64,000 nucleotides of DNA, from positions 71,138,187-71,202,186 of the forward strand of contig CM046832.1 of the NCBI GenBank assembly GCA_025618425.1. Direction: 5' to 3'. The position numbers and the translations under genes were made by a program. Below the pieces are notes generated by a model that saw only the letters and a list, made by a program, of their open reading frames with translations, did not search any database and was not told where the DNA came from. This document shows, one piece after another, positions 1-13,253 of this stretch (position 1 is the first letter of the stretch; every line of letters begins with the position of its first letter). Source of the DNA: Heliocidaris tuberculata. Its lineage: Eukaryota; Echinodermata; Echinoidea; Camarodonta; Echinometridae.

Positions 1-397
1 CAGTTAGATTACCGCGGCGATCGCCCAGCAAATTGGCCAATGAAATCTCAAGGATTTCTTACTTCAGTTCTGGACTAGTCTATTATTTTTTGGGGGCGAT
101 TACGTAAATCTCTTGCTCAAAATACATTCACAGACAAGCACATTATGAAGAATTCGATCTCTAGCTTACAAACCATGGTAATTTGAAATAAGACAAATGT
201 ACATATTTCTCAAGAGATCATCATATATTTACAAATAATGAAGAATGGGCAATAAAAGTCACCGTTCAACAATAGATGCATCTCCATCAATTCAGAAAAG
301 TTGACTTAGTCTTAATTACACTGTTACAGTGTTATTAACAAATAACACTAACACAGTTAGTTTTTAGATCTTGACCGAGTCAAATTCAAAATTATAC

Positions 398-890
398 CTT
401 CTAAAGTCACATCTTGTGACGAAGCGTCCCCAAGATAGATGGCTTGAAGTCCACGTTTCTTGAGCGACTTCACCTGGTCTCTCATCAGAGACACCAAAGG
501 GGAAATAATCAACAAAATGCTTCGTGAAGTTGATAGACTAGAAGATGATGTAACCAAGGAGTTACCAGCAACTTCACTGCCCGGCAAGGCCCCGGGGGAT
601 CCGCCTGGCCCTCGCGAAGCAGCAGTCTCACTCTCCATCCCTGGCCCACGGAGGTAATCAGCACAGAGTGGTAGCGCGTGAAAAATAACACTTTTTCCAT
701 AGCCAGTAGGCAGATTCACAAAAACATCTTGTCCTTTAAGTGCAGATTTGATTGCATCAACTTGCAAATCTTTGAATCTGTCAATCTTCAACATTCTAGC
801 GGCATATTCTAAGCTCTTACAAATATCGTCATCACTCGTCGTGGAAGAAGCGTTGAACGCCATGTAAGAAATAGCGTGCAGTCGAGTCAT
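398..890 (-). CDS. RecQ-like DNA helicase, N-terminal exon (partial)
   Basis: The reading frame opens at ATG 890-888 and encodes the front part of a superfamily-2 RecQ-type helicase. Visible motifs are a Q-motif-like stretch (FKDLQVDAI), a Walker A motif (LPTGYGKS, about residues 61-68) and motif Ia (SPLVSLMRDQV). RecQ enzymes use ATP to unwind DNA in the 3'-5' direction. Between motifs I and Ia lies a Gly/Pro/Ser-rich insert of about 40 residues that is not usual in RecQ. Motif II (DEAH) and everything after it are missing. The open frame could run to a stop at 357-359, but a donor (AAG|GTATAA) after 398 makes a spliced gene continuing past the window's left edge more likely. In animals such helicase fragments occur both in host genes and in transposon-derived multicopy genes, and I cannot separate these. 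An inverted CCAAT box (ATTGG near 926) lies just upstream. Confidence 0.7.
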
Positions 891-2430
891 GAATATTTAA
901 CATTAAGTCATGGTAGCTCGCGCTTATTGGATGATTTTCACCGACCAAAATTTGGTCGGAATATTCGTCAAAACAATGAAATACAAAAGAAATTCAGATC
1001 GGGTGTCAAGAGGCCCTCGGCGCAAGCGCCTCGGTTTTTTGCCTCCATATCGCCAAGGATTTCAACAGCGCCAGGGCCTCGACAAGAGGCTAAGCCTAGG
1101 CTAGATCACACCACGTAATACTATAGTGGTCATATTGACCACTACGCGGGACGAATGCAAAAATACTAGTCATTTTCTATCGCATGTACTTAAGGTATGG
1201 GGGGAAAAATTAGATAAATATTTAAAATACTTCCTTTCAAATTCAGCTCTTTAAAATCTCACTCCTACCTTAAATGGCCGTTAGGAAGAACTTCTAATAT
1301 TTCCAGCAAAAGTCTAGTCAAAATCATGTCCAAAACCTAAGAAATCCCCGCCAATTTTTTTCGCGATCGCATGTTGTTTTCCTACTGCCGATGTTTTTAG
1401 ACTAAATCGGCCAAAATTTTTTTGTCCACAACGAAACTCGGTATCGCGTGCACATCGATCTCTACGATCGCACACACGGAAAATCGGGACTTACGTGTGC
1501 GCGATAGGAACCGAACTTTTAACAACCAAAGTTTTTAGCGGGAGATATCAGCGCTCGTGGCGATCAGGAAATGTACACGATGACTTGCGATACCCCGTTT
1601 CGCCAGAAGTGACAGTAAATTACGGATTTCATTTTTGGAATTATTTTTTCCAACATCGGTGAGTTGAATTTATTGTAAGGTAGGTAAGGGCCCATGAGTG
1701 GGCTAGATCTAGATCTATATCACAGTCCATTGGCTTTATCATCATTTACCCAAACAGACTTTGAGGTTCAGTTTTCCCGCAAACTGTCCCAAAATGTCAA
1801 AAATGACAGCGAAAATTAATATTGATCATACAAACATCCCGTTTACATGAAAAGATGTGTTACTTGTGGCATCTTAGAATTAAGAAAACTCGAGGATGCT
1901 TTTGCGATGTACAAATCAAGATTTGTAAATAAGAGGATACCATAATTGGAAAGAAGACCCAAATCATGTACACTTTAGAGAAAATGATGAAATTAAGATA
2001 TTTTATGACCGAATTCTTAATATTCATTCATAAAAAATACTTTTGATATTATTATATCAAAGCATTGCGTGAAAGGGGAAAAATATAGAGGAAAATACAT
2101 ACATGATAAATTGCCGTCGTTTACATTGGTCTGTATATACAGACTGTTCCTTTTTTGACGCTTTTTCTATGGTAGACCATTGTGGGTATTTCAATATTAA
2201 TCTCATTTACTTGTTGGGGGTCAAGAAGTCATAAGAACATATTGTCTGTCTGAAAAATATTATAATAAAAACATTAGTAAAACTATATGATAAAAGAATG
2301 ATAGAGGAATGTGCTTGGAGATCAGGAAATAAATTTTCTCTTCACTTACATTTTTCATTTTTCACAGCCCATAGACTAGCTAAAAGCTGGCTTGTGATGG
2401 CATTCTAAAAAGATATGACTGGTTTGGAGC
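891..2430. other. Spacer upstream of the helicase exon
   Basis: No coding exon is recognised. It holds two short perfect palindromes that could be protein-binding sites or small hairpins: 941-959 (arms CCGACCAAA/TTTGGTCGG, one-base centre) and 1124-1144 (arms TAGTGGTCA/TGACCACTA). The first lies about 50 bp upstream of the helicase ATG, close enough to be part of its promoter, although nothing proves this. The rest is AT-rich. Confidence 0.4.
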
Positions 2431-2547
2431 ATGGACAATTCACTTGTCAGGGAAGTTGTCGCTGATCTTGACAAAGACGGCTTTGTGAAACAGTTAGCGG
2501 ACAAGTTGAGCGACAACGTCGAGATGTCGCTGATCTTGTCATTATGA
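2431..2547 (+). CDS. Possible short coding exon or 38-codon ORF
   Basis: An ATG in a strong Kozak context (A at -3, G at +4) opens a 38-codon frame rich in charged residues (starting MDNSLVREVVADLDKDG, predicted amphipathic helix). It is preceded by an in-frame TGA and by a pyrimidine tract ending in CACAG near 2367 that could be a splice acceptor. The second half of the DNA partly repeats the first (GTCGCTGATCTTG occurs twice). No family is recognised and no convincing GT donor follows. It could be a first exon of an unidentified gene, a transposon protein remnant, or chance. Confidence 0.25.
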   Translation: MDNSLVREVVADLDKDGFVKQLADKLSDNVEMSLILSL

Positions 2548-2852
2548 CGGTTTGATGAAACGACCCCCAGGTGCCGAGGCACGGATAAGATCGAAAGATC
2601 TTGACCACTTACATGTATACCCAGACGTTAGCTGTACGAGCTCTGTGGCTTATCATTCTGGTACTGGCACACAGAGCTGTACACTGGATGCCTATACTGT
2701 GTGTGGAGGGGGATATCAACAAAAAAATCTAGATCTAAATATCACCATTTCCCACTGTGAGCCATGCAAACCACCCTCAGAGTTTGCTAAAGGGGTTACC
2801 TTCCAGGATCAACTAAGATTGTAAAAATTGAATGAATAAAAAAGAAAAAAGA

Positions 2853-2981
2853 CACAAAAATCGGCAGGTGTGATCAGGTTTTTTTACCTTGTGTATGGGA
2901 CTACACGTGCAAGATAAGATTTGTGTACAAGTTACAGATGCAAGGTAAAACAAAACCTGATCACACCTGCCGATTTTTGTG
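2853..2981. repeat. Fold-back hairpin, ~40-bp arms
   Basis: Left arm 2853-2891 and right arm 2941-2981 are near-perfect reverse complements (core CGGCAGGTGTGATCAGGTT) separated by about 49 bp. The DNA or its RNA could form a stable stem of about 38 pairs. This is consistent with a tiny fold-back transposon or a hairpin RNA source. No flanking duplication is obvious. Confidence 0.6.
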
Positions 2982-3473
2982 ATAGAGATCGGAAAGCTTG
3001 CGCTTGTGAACAGCGATTTGGAGACTCCTCTTTGTTTTCTCATGTTATCTTTGGAATATTTTTAAAAGCTGTTAGAGGTCTAGATCTAGAATCTAATTAC
3101 CCGGTAGACTAGATCTAATAACTAATTGTGTTGATCAGAATTTCATTCATAAAAATTCCCTTTGGCCTTGCCTCGCTTGGCTCACACTAATCATGTGAGG
3201 TTATGATATAACCTCGCACACACGGACATGCTGGAGCAGGCAATTTGAAAGTGCCCCCAATTCACAGCACTGACAGATTGTTTTCTCCTTCAGTTTGATA
3301 GATTTTTCATGGACTGGTGGGTGGACTATTATATTTTCAGTTGATTTGTTCAAAATTTGTATAGATCTAAATATCTCCAAATAAAAAGGAAAAAACTTGC
3401 CGCTTTTCCATGTTTCTTTCATAGATGTATACACAGCAGTCCTCATAGTGTGCACGATGATGGTGATTACATT

Positions 3474-3662
3474 TGTGTGTGTGTGTGTGTAATTGGGTTT
3501 TTACAGACGTGTATCAATCAGATATGATTATTTACGTCTGGGGACTGACCTTTAACATCACCATCTGAAAGACGTGACTCAGTCTCGAACCTGGGTCCGC
3601 TGAATCACTTTATAACTTCCACTGTTAGCTGGATTACAGGCGCACGCCACAATGCCCAGTTT
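3474..3662 (-). mobile_element. SINE with 7SL/tRNA-like head and (AC)n tail
   Basis: Read on the minus strand, the 5' part (about 3660 down to 3575) starts GGGCATTGTGGCGTGCGCC and continues CTGTAATCCAGCTA. This closely resembles the 5' Alu domain of SRP 7SL RNA, including its A-box region at 3651-3637. A B-box-like GGTTCGAGACT sits at 3591-3581. The body follows (ATGGTGATGTTAAAGGTC), similar in character to bodies of invertebrate SINEs, and the element ends in an AC dinucleotide tail at 3490-3474. Head, body and simple-repeat tail together are the architecture of a Pol III SINE. Whether the head is 7SL-derived or a tRNA head that converged cannot be settled by eye. Confidence 0.5.
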
Positions 3663-4395
3663 ACTGTTTTATTAATTTACATTTAAGTCGTTGAGCTCTA
3701 TTATCATTGCTGATGGCGCTATTCTGAAATGCGACAAGGCAAAATCCTTTCTTTAAAAAAATTTGTCTACCAGCAGGGAACAAAACTAGTGCGTGACATG
3801 CATTTGCTGTGCAAAAATTAGTTGTAGGTCGTTTTTACGTATAGAACATATGGCAGACGAATAACCTCTAATTCTTGCACAGGTCCGGACTGGTACTTCT
3901 ATGGAAGAGATAGGAAAAAGACATGTTAAAATCGTAATTTCATTGAGGAGATCACCACCGCCTGATCACAGACGATCAAATGACCTCCATAGAAGAAGTA
4001 CATATATACCAATGGTATGGACAGTTTTGTGCAATAAGTTATGAATTAAAAAAAGGGATGTCACAGAACCCTATATCAGCATGTACTGTATCGCACGCGA
4101 CAATGCAGCAATGGCTCCGTGAGTTGGCTTGGCTTGTGATTGGAGTATAATTTTAAAGAATTGTTAAAGACGTCTATATTGCTGTCACTGATACTCGACT
4201 CGTTTTACTCGGCTGGAGTGTTGAGCCATATTTCATCAGATTCAGATTCCAATACATGTAGATCTAGACTCTATCATGTGGCAAGTTATTGTGTCGTTAT
4301 ATTCTATAAAAAAAACTATAAGACCTCAACACCATTATCTACTAATGTAACTTCTTAATCCTTACACAGATAACTGAAGCTGTCCACTGAACAAT
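3663..4395 (+). promoter_or_regulatory. CDK20 upstream region and 5' UTR
   Basis: This stretch precedes the CDK20 start codon. A splice acceptor-like CTTACACAG at 4361-4369 suggests that the last 26 bases before the ATG belong to a 5' UTR exon whose upstream part is not identified. An in-frame TGA at 4375-4377 excludes any upstream in-frame start. No TATA box or initiator is convincing. Confidence 0.4.
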
Positions 4396-7300
4396 ATGAA
4401 TCAGTATTCAATACTTGATAGGATAGGAGAAGGTGCACATGGCATTGTTTTCAAAGCAAAGCATATCGAGGTAAAAATAAATTCTTCAACACATTGTGTT
4501 ATTACATGTCATGCATTCATAATCTAACACAATTTGTCATTTTATATTGAAAATACTTTTAAATGTTTAGAAATCATGTCTTATTGAACTGTGCTTTATG
4601 ATACTCTTAGAAATTACGAAGTTTAATGCAGCTGCATTTTCTGCAGATCTATGTAGCAAACAGTTTGTGAAAATGATTGTAAGTATCCACAGGTTTCATT
4701 TTTGGAGAACTATTTTATTCTGTATTTGTTTTCTTTGTTCAGCCTGTATATTGAAGCCAATAACACTTGGAAACTACATATGTCATATCATTTCTAAAAA
4801 ATCTTATGTAGCGTCTTTGAGAATATTTTATGTTTGACATGACTGGCGGAGCTTCAAGGAGCTTTTATTGAAAATTACCAAATATGATTTCAAGAGAAAT
4901 GACTCAAATGACTCAAATGAGAGAATAGAGCCTATTTGAATCATTTACTACAAGGTGGGAAAATTTGGAGCATATCTAATTAGATCTTCAGAATTTTAAT
5001 ATTCTTTTATGAACCAAAATAGACAAAACATCTGGGCCGATCATCTCTTTCATGTCATGAACTTAATGAAATACTTATAAAAATCTTTTTTTCAGACTGG
5101 TGAAATAGTTGCACTGAAGAAAGTTCCGCTCAGGAAATTAGATGATGGAATTCCCAACACAGCTCTAAGGTAAGAAAATTCAACTCTCCATATAGTGTTA
5201 TAATACCTTTCTGGTTCTCAGTAGATTAAATGTTATTTTTTGAATTCAGATTTGCACCCTTCTTTGGTTCATTATTGTTATCAAACAGGGCCTCATGGAA
5301 GACCACCACTATTGGTGAAAGTGTGCTACCCTGTATAAATATCAGAAATAAATAAATAAATAGATAAATATGTTTATCTTTTGTCTCTACTTCAGGGAAA
5401 TAAAGGCATTGCAAGAAATTGAGGAGAACCAATATGTAAGTATTACAGATAATTTCTTTACTTAGGGAATACTATGATGAGAAATTGGAATATATGTGTT
5501 TGAATGATTGATTTGATAGATACAATACTTCTCATTTTGATTATTAATTGTTAATTTTCGTTGTAGTGTGTAGCAGAGAAAGTTAGCTTTGCAGAAAGAC
5601 GACCTCTTGAGAAAATGCAATAGTTGTACCATGAAACAGACCAAATCCTCTTGTTATCATTATATATGCACTAGAATTATTTTAGTATGTCATATAAACT
5701 ATGGAAGCTAGAAAAAAATTACATGACATATTCTATTTATTTCCTGTTTAGTATTATGAAGCTGGATATTCTTGTTTCTGGAATGTTATTGATCAGAACT
5801 AGGAAATAGCAGGGTAGGGTCATTACATTATAGGTATAGCGTATGTATTCTTTTAATATGTTTGTGATCCACAGGTTGTGAAGTTAAAGGATGTCTTTCC
5901 CCATGGCACTGGCTTTGTGCTAGTATTTGAGTTCATGCTGTCCGACTTGTCTGAAGTGATACGGAATTCTGATCAACCACTGACAGAGGCTCAGGTCAAG
6001 AGTTACATGCTGATGCTTCTTAAAGGGATAGCTCACTGCCATGAGAATTCCATCATGCATAGAGTAAGTCCTTAACACAATTATACAGTACATGCAGTTA
6101 CATGTAGAACTAGTAGATGGAGATTAAATGTGCCAGTTTACTTTGAATTAACAGCCTTCCAAGGAACTTGTATTTCTTCCAGAACTCTTAGTGATTGCAT
6201 TAACTGATAGCATTTACATATGATATGATAGTATCTCTGTGGATGGAAATCCCTTTGCAACACACAAGTTGTTGATGTGTTGTGCAAACCTTTCACAAGA
6301 TTTTGGCTCATCAAGCCAGGACAACTTGTGTTTGAGGAGTATACACATCTTTAATACTGTTTTAAAACCACTGTATCAAACATAAGGGATTGAGGCAAGG
6401 CCTGGTTTGGGGAAATTTCTTATAATTTTGTTCTATGAAAAAGACCTAATACTATTATGATACTAGTCCACATACTTTGTCTTACTGTTTGATGTTTTGA
6501 AAAGTTTACAACTTAAGGAGGTTAAAAAAAACAAACAAACATTACAATTGGTATTTTTAAATATTTATATTTTTTACATTAGATTACCCGAGGAGAAAAT
6601 TAGAAAATTCATTCCTTCCTTCCTTTCATTTTCATGAAAATACAATCAAAGCAAATAAACATATATCCATACAGCAAAACAAAACTAATGAAAAAAATAT
6701 TTGATATCAGTGACAATATATAAATAATGTTTCACTTAACAGTTAATATAAAATGAGTCAGTCAGTGATATTGCTTGTAGAGAGTGGAAAATAGTATGAT
6801 TTAACAGAAGAGATGAAGAGGAACATGAAGGCCTGAAGTAAAGATGAAGACCAGACTAGTGAAGCTGAAAAAAAGGGAATGAATGGGAGCAATTGGAAGA
6901 ACCTTAGTGGAATGCTTATAGAGTCTCATAAGATGATTAAGGACATTATTATGTGAGGTTGAATATTTTTCAAACAAGATTAGTCTCAACTTCTAAGAAA
7001 CCTATTCTTTTAGATTTTTACTGTAAAGCGGTGCAGTACATTATTTATATTTGATGGTTTATTTAGAAACCAATTTGCGAGAAATTGATATAATATGTTC
7101 TCAGGTAAATCTATATAATATAGTACTTTAGACATTTTGTTAGTATCGAGATGAGTCGTAAATGTCAGTCCAGTGTTACCTCTTGAATGAATTTATCAAA
7201 TTTTGTGATTATCAGGATCTAAAGCCAGCTAATCTATTGATAAGTGAGACTGGACATTTGAAGATTGCTGACTTTGGTCTAGCAAGAGTCTTCAGTAATG

Positions 7301-10300
7301 ATGAAGGAAGACAGTACAGCCACCAAGTAGCAACAAGGTCAGTTGGACTACACAAACTTCATATGTTAACCCTTTGGGTATGATTTGATTTTGGTATAAC
7401 ACACATTTTCCATAGATTCCAGCTCCAGTTATCTCAGGCTTAGTATCCAACAAGTTAACCCTTATAGCACTGAAAGCAGTCAAAAACTATCCAAATTATA
7501 TTACAGTGTTTGACAGTTGTGGACAAATGGACAAAGAAAGGCTTGATTGTTTCTTGTAAAGGGGTCCATTAGTTGGGAAGTTATTGAGGAATAATGGTAG
7601 TATCAAGATGAACAAGTCAGAAGCACTATGATTGAAAATCTGTCTCATCAAATATCTTGTGATAGATCATATCAACCTTGATGGTACCGCAAGGGTTAAT
7701 GAAGAGGCTAGCCTATAAATGCCTATGTTTTTCTTAATTCAATTTAAGTGAACTAGTTGGACTTCCTTAGAATTTTCATCACATATTCTAATTAATACCA
7801 AATTATGTTAAGTATGACTCAGAACTGGTACTGAGAAATTAAGTTTTTGAGATGGTATCATCAGTAAAAAAAAAAGATTGATGCTACTTTGATCTTTGTT
7901 ACTGCAAGGTATGTAACCATTATGGAAAGTTAATTTGTGAATCATTTTGCACTCATTAATGATCAGTATGGTATACATGTATGAGCATGCCATAAAAAAG
8001 GCTTTTTTTTGAAAATGCAAATTAGTGGAACTTCGTTTGCATTTTTGCTGCCATTCTACGAATGAAGTGCACACTTCAGTGGTCATTATTTTTCACAGAT
8101 TCCATTATCTCTTCAATTTGTATGGATCTGTTTCAATCAAAACCTTCATTATACAAGGTGAAGTAATCTTTGTATGAGAAAACATTTTGCTAGGTGGCAT
8201 CACTATTCCCACTTTGAATTATGTTTGTTTTGCAGGTGGTACCGTGCTCCAGAACTTCTGTATGGAGCCAGAAAATATGATGAAGGAGCAGACTTATGGT
8301 TCGTTCAAAAAAATCCTTTTAATGTAAATTTAATAATTAGAAGAATATTTTTTGCTGAAAGGTCAGATGATTTATGTTATGAAGATACTGAAGATGGCTT
8401 TTGTATTTCGTTATGACCTATTATAATATTTATCTCAGCTAAATTGACACAATATTTGATGGAGGAAGGTATTTTTCTTTGGTAGTTAGATGGGTCACCA
8501 TTCCGGTTTAGAAATCAATAAATAGTAACATATGTTTAGATTGACAGCAAATTTAATCTTGTGATCTTTTTTATTTGACATAGGGAATGCTGTGATTTTC
8601 ATGATATTTGAGTTAAAATCATTAAGAAGAGCTATTATTTTAACACATTCACATTTTTAATGAAAAAGTATTTTTCATCCTTTTGCATTTACAGGGCTGT
8701 AGGTTGTATTTTTGGAGAGCTTCTTAACAATTCACCAATCTTTCCTGGAGAAAATGACATTGAGCAGCTATGTTGTGTACTCAGAATCTTGGGAACACCC
8801 ACTGAGAAAACCTGGCCGGTATGTTCTTTCTTCTTGCATCAACTAATGTAGAATGCAGTATCTGAGTGATTTTATGTGAGATGTTAATAGTGGCTCGTAA
8901 GTTCATGCCTCTAAATCAAATTACCAGTTACCATGAAACCCAGACAAAATCGCAGTTCACTGTATCAGTAAAAATGTGACAATCGGTGTTTGGTGATAGA
9001 AATGGTTATTTGAAGGTTTTATCACATTCAGAATGCCATAGTTCACTATTTGATGCTAGTGGCAAATATAGGACCAATAGTGGATATTAGGTTACAGAAA
9101 GTGGATGTAAATATTAGTATTACATAATTTTGACTGATTTTTAAAGGGAAGGTTGATTTCTGGGAAAGGTAAAAAATAATTTGTGAACTTTCTCATTCTT
9201 ATTATGTTAGTTTGGAAGATTATCATAGTAGATATGTCCCTGAAAAGGATTGCTCTTTAAATGCCCTCACATTCAAAATATGCCAACAAACAGCTGAAAT
9301 GTTCAGGCCAAACATTTGTGTGTAGTCCATATACATTCCTGTGTGCAGTGCATGTAACTCTCTGCAAAACTGAGTCAATTTCTTATCATTTTGGTGATTC
9401 CAAAACCTCACAGCCTACACCAATTCTTATGTGCCTTTCCCAATTGCTTTGAGACAGTTTCTTTCTCAATTCAATCTCATGACCAGAACTCAACTTTATC
9501 ATTAATTTTCATTTTACATATATTTCACACAGTTTATTCAACTGATTTTTCCTTTCAGGGTATGAAAGACCTACCAGACTACAACAAGATCACATTCCCA
9601 GAGAATCCACCCATACCCTTAGAACAGATTGTTCCTGATGCCTCCCCTGAGGTAAGATAAAAAACACAATTTAAGATGTAAAAAATGTACGGTTTAGGAT
9701 TAGGGTTAGGGTTAGTATAGTGTTTAGTCCAGGATTGGAATTGAGAATTAGGTTTAGTGTAGCATACTGACCAATGCTGTGTATGATTCAGAGACCATGA
9801 TTGAGCTAAAAGTAAAAAAGTACAGACAGAAAATATTTGTTCTTTTCAATGTAGGATTGCTTAAGAAATAATGTATGCACTCTGATTATGTGAGCTGGTT
9901 GCTGTACCATGAAGCTTTCCAATAGGTCGTTACAAACAGAAAATTTTAACTGCTAAACTTCCCCTAAAATTCCTCATTTTGGTTAAATTCGTAAGAAAAT
10001 CGCTGTAATAAATCAGTTAAATTGTACATTTCTCTACAAATGTATTGTATTTACTTGAGCTTAATTTTCTGCATGGAGTTGTGTCAGTAAAAAAAGGATC
10101 TCGGTGTCAAATGACCCAGGCTGACGTAACGGAAAAATAATACAGCCTTGTCTCAAGCGTTAAAATCTGTGTACGGATGTGATGTGTGAATACGTGGAGA
10201 TCAGTGCATGGAACGAGTCAATGAGCGGTCTGGGCCATGTGCATGCGCAATCTCTGAATGGGCTCACGGATTGAATATTGTATGTGCAGATCGTGAATTT

Positions 10301-11802
10301 GGCATCACTGCGCATAATTTGCTGCTCCAAATTGTTGCAATATACCGTATGAAAAAGATGTAATATCTCTCCAAAGAAAGAAGTCGCAACAGCGAAACTT
10401 TATTTTAATATGGAGTATACACCACCATATACGGAAATGAAGTTTCATGAATATGAACATATGTCAGAAAAAATAGACCCATAGTTTTCAGACGATTTCA
10501 TTTCAAAATGTTGCTATAACTCGACATCAAATTTCATGATTTCTTTTCAGACAAGCATTAATAACTACACATTAGTTCATGTGGGAAGTTTTAGCTCTTG
10601 AATCGCCAAAACAGAGGTGCAAATTTAGGTTCATTGTTGGTATTTTCAAAACAAACTGGCCGGTAATCGACTGATAGTTGGTGTTCTGCACAAGGGCTGG
10701 TAAGTTTAAAGTGATGGCGTCATAGGGCTGTACATGGTGCTTCTTGAGACTCACTGGGAGCGCAATATTGTAGTTAGGTTGGTTTGTGTGCAATGCTTGC
10801 GCATCTTTATGTTAGAGTAAGCATGTACTTTGAGGAGATTGCACATACTCCCTGGCGTATGCAAAGTGTCATTGCCCAGTGAGATTTTCAAAGAGCAGCT
10901 CGATGATGCCATCCCCTTAAATCATTCTTATCTCCACAATCAAATCTTAATGTCATATCTGTGACAAAAATCTCATTTTTATAATTGATAAGAAGTTTCC
11001 TCAGCTTATGGGTACTGATCACATTTCTCAAGCTAGCATGTTTATGTAGAGGATACCAATACAACTGTGTGCTTTAAATGAGATCACTATTCCATATCAA
11101 TAGTTTTGCATTACTTTATATCTGCAGTCGTTAACCAAAGCTTTTAAAAAATTTTGCCCAATATGATTGTGTTTAAAGTTCTGTTTCCCCATTTCTTTTT
11201 TATTACAGGCTTTGGATTTGCTGAAGAAATTCTTGGTATATCCATCAAGGCAAAGGATATCTGCCTCTGAGGTAATTTATTTATTTTATTTGTCTTATTT
11301 ACCCAGGGTAACCTAGTCAGTGGTTAAACACTGTTATTCTTTAGGGCCCTAATAATATAGTGCTCATTTTGTATTGTTTTATTGTACAATGTAGTATGAG
11401 GCAGTAGATTTTATTTCTAGGGCTTCTGGTTGGTTTAGAAATATATATGGGTGCATCTGCATGTTAAATGTGTTTTTATTTATTATTTCTGAATGTGCCA
11501 TCTGTGATCTCTTTTCATTAATTATGAGTCATGTTTATTGAATTCAATTCATTTTTAATTGATAAATCAATGATCAATAAATTTATTTAAATTCTCAATT
11601 AGTCATAATATTCATCTTTGCTTTACAGGCATTGCTTCATCCGTACTTCTTCACGGAGCCCCTCCCAGCTCATCACTCCGAGCTGCCCATTCCGCAGCGC
11701 AGCAGACGAGGTCGAAGGTCACAGCATGCCAAGGAGTACGACATTGATGTACCGCTTGAACAGACTCTGATTGATCCCCAAGAAATTGCTCCATTTGTCT
11801 GA
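4396..11802 (+). CDS. CDK20: Cyclin-dependent kinase 20 (CCRK), complete, 10 exons
   Basis: Coding exons: 4396-4470, 5096-5169, 5396-5435, 5875-6063, 7216-7337, 8236-8298, 8695-8818, 9559-9651, 11209-11271 and 11629-11802. All introns are GT-AG, phases match, and the product is 338 aa (human about 346). Visible features are the glycine loop GEGAHG (11-16), catalytic Lys33, a PNTALRE helix (45-51) in place of PSTAIRE with the alpha-C Glu51, HRD (125-127), DFG (145-147), and the T-loop ending in ATRWYRAPE. The residue matching CDK2 Thr160 is Ser161 ([10 protein letters not shown]), still phosphorylatable. The family is a CMGC Ser/Thr kinase acting in cilium assembly and Hedgehog signalling, where it activates MAK/ICK-type kinases with the scaffold TBC1D32. 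The start is fixed by the upstream in-frame TGA and by N-terminal similarity ([16 protein letters not shown]). The intron 6 donor (GTTCGT) is weak. Confidence 0.96.
9694..9715. repeat. Short interstitial TTAGGG run
   Basis: About three and a half telomere-like units (TTAGGATTAGGGTTAGGGTTAG), one degenerate, lie in CDK20 intron 8. They are too few to mark a telomere or fusion point and probably arose by chance or double-strand-break repair. Confidence 0.5.
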
Positions 11803-13186
11803 AAGGTTTTTGCATTTTCACAATCTCTTTTCTTAATGATAAACTGGAGATGTCATAATGTAATTGCTTGAGAGAGACTGGCTGTCATTCTGACTTGTAT
11901 GTTTGTACCATCAACATACAAACAAACTGGAGAGAACTTGCTGGAAATAACATTTACTGAAACCATGTGTTCTAGTTCTCACCACAATTTGGACAACTGG
12001 CTTGAATTCTTATTTTTTAATTTTTAATTTTTTTTTTTTTGCTCATTACCGAGCTCTTATTCATTTTATACAGTGATACCTGTATATAAAGACCCCTCAA
12101 GGGAGAAAAGAAAAGCAGTCTTTATGAGCAGGTGATCTTTATAGGCAAGTGGTCTTTCTATACAGGTGGTCACTAAAGCAGGTTTGACTGTATTTGTAGT
12201 CTTGAACCTTCAGTATAAGTTTAGTTTGAATCTGAAAATCTGTCTTGAATTTTAAGGATTTATCCTTCACCAGTCAAAATCTGTTACTATGCCTGATTTG
12301 CTTGATATGAATGTCTCGCATATGAATCGTTTTCAAACTTACAATGTGCAGGTAACATTTATTGATGATGATAAATGTAGAAATGTTAAATTGGAAATCT
12401 ATAGGAATTTTTTCTTCTTCCAGCTTTTAAAGCTAATTGAAGAAATCTGATTATCTATTTGCTCTTAGACGTACCAGGTGCATCAAGAAAAACTTTTTTT
12501 TTTCACCACATCCACAGCCTTGATTGACACTGCATAATCAAATCAAGCGATATATTTCTTGATATGAGAAATATGTTATGTCATTCTTTCTCATCTGGAT
12601 AGTGTGCATGATGTTTCTTATATTTCTCTTCTGCAAAACATTACCTTAAGATTCACAAGAGCATGATGTACACATGATTCTGAGTGCTATATCACGACAG
12701 AGATGTGACTTTGTAAAGTTTTTCCAGGTTTGTTTGTACAAAAGAAATACAGTAGAAACTCATTTTAAAGAGCTCCGATGTAATAAGATTCCTGATGTAA
12801 CAAGGTAATTTTGATGGTCCCAGGTCTTTGTTTTTTTGTTTTTTTACCCTGAAATAAAGAGATTCCTGATATAAGGTAATTTTCATGGTCCTTATGTCCT
12901 CGTTATAGTGAGTTTCCACTGTAGTTTGTCTTTGCAAGACTTTTTTCTCCCCCAGAGCATAGATCCTTTTGTTTTATTCCTGGGTGCATTCTGAAAGATA
13001 ATCCCCAAAAAGTGCAATATTGATTTTGTGAGAACATTTTCAACATGTATGTTTTAAAAGTGGGATTTGCTTGCTTAAAGTAGACTCTTTTATGTGACTT
13101 ACAGAGGCAAGATAACATTGACAGTAGTTATCATATTATCCCTCTTACACTCTTTTTTCTGGGGGGGGGGGGGGGGGTCCAAACTA

Positions 13187-13253
<67 letters not shown>

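Noticed and set aside
9694..9715. Telomere-like TTAGGG repeats
   Set aside because: Too few units, and inside a CDK20 intron, so neither a telomere nor a convincing fusion scar.
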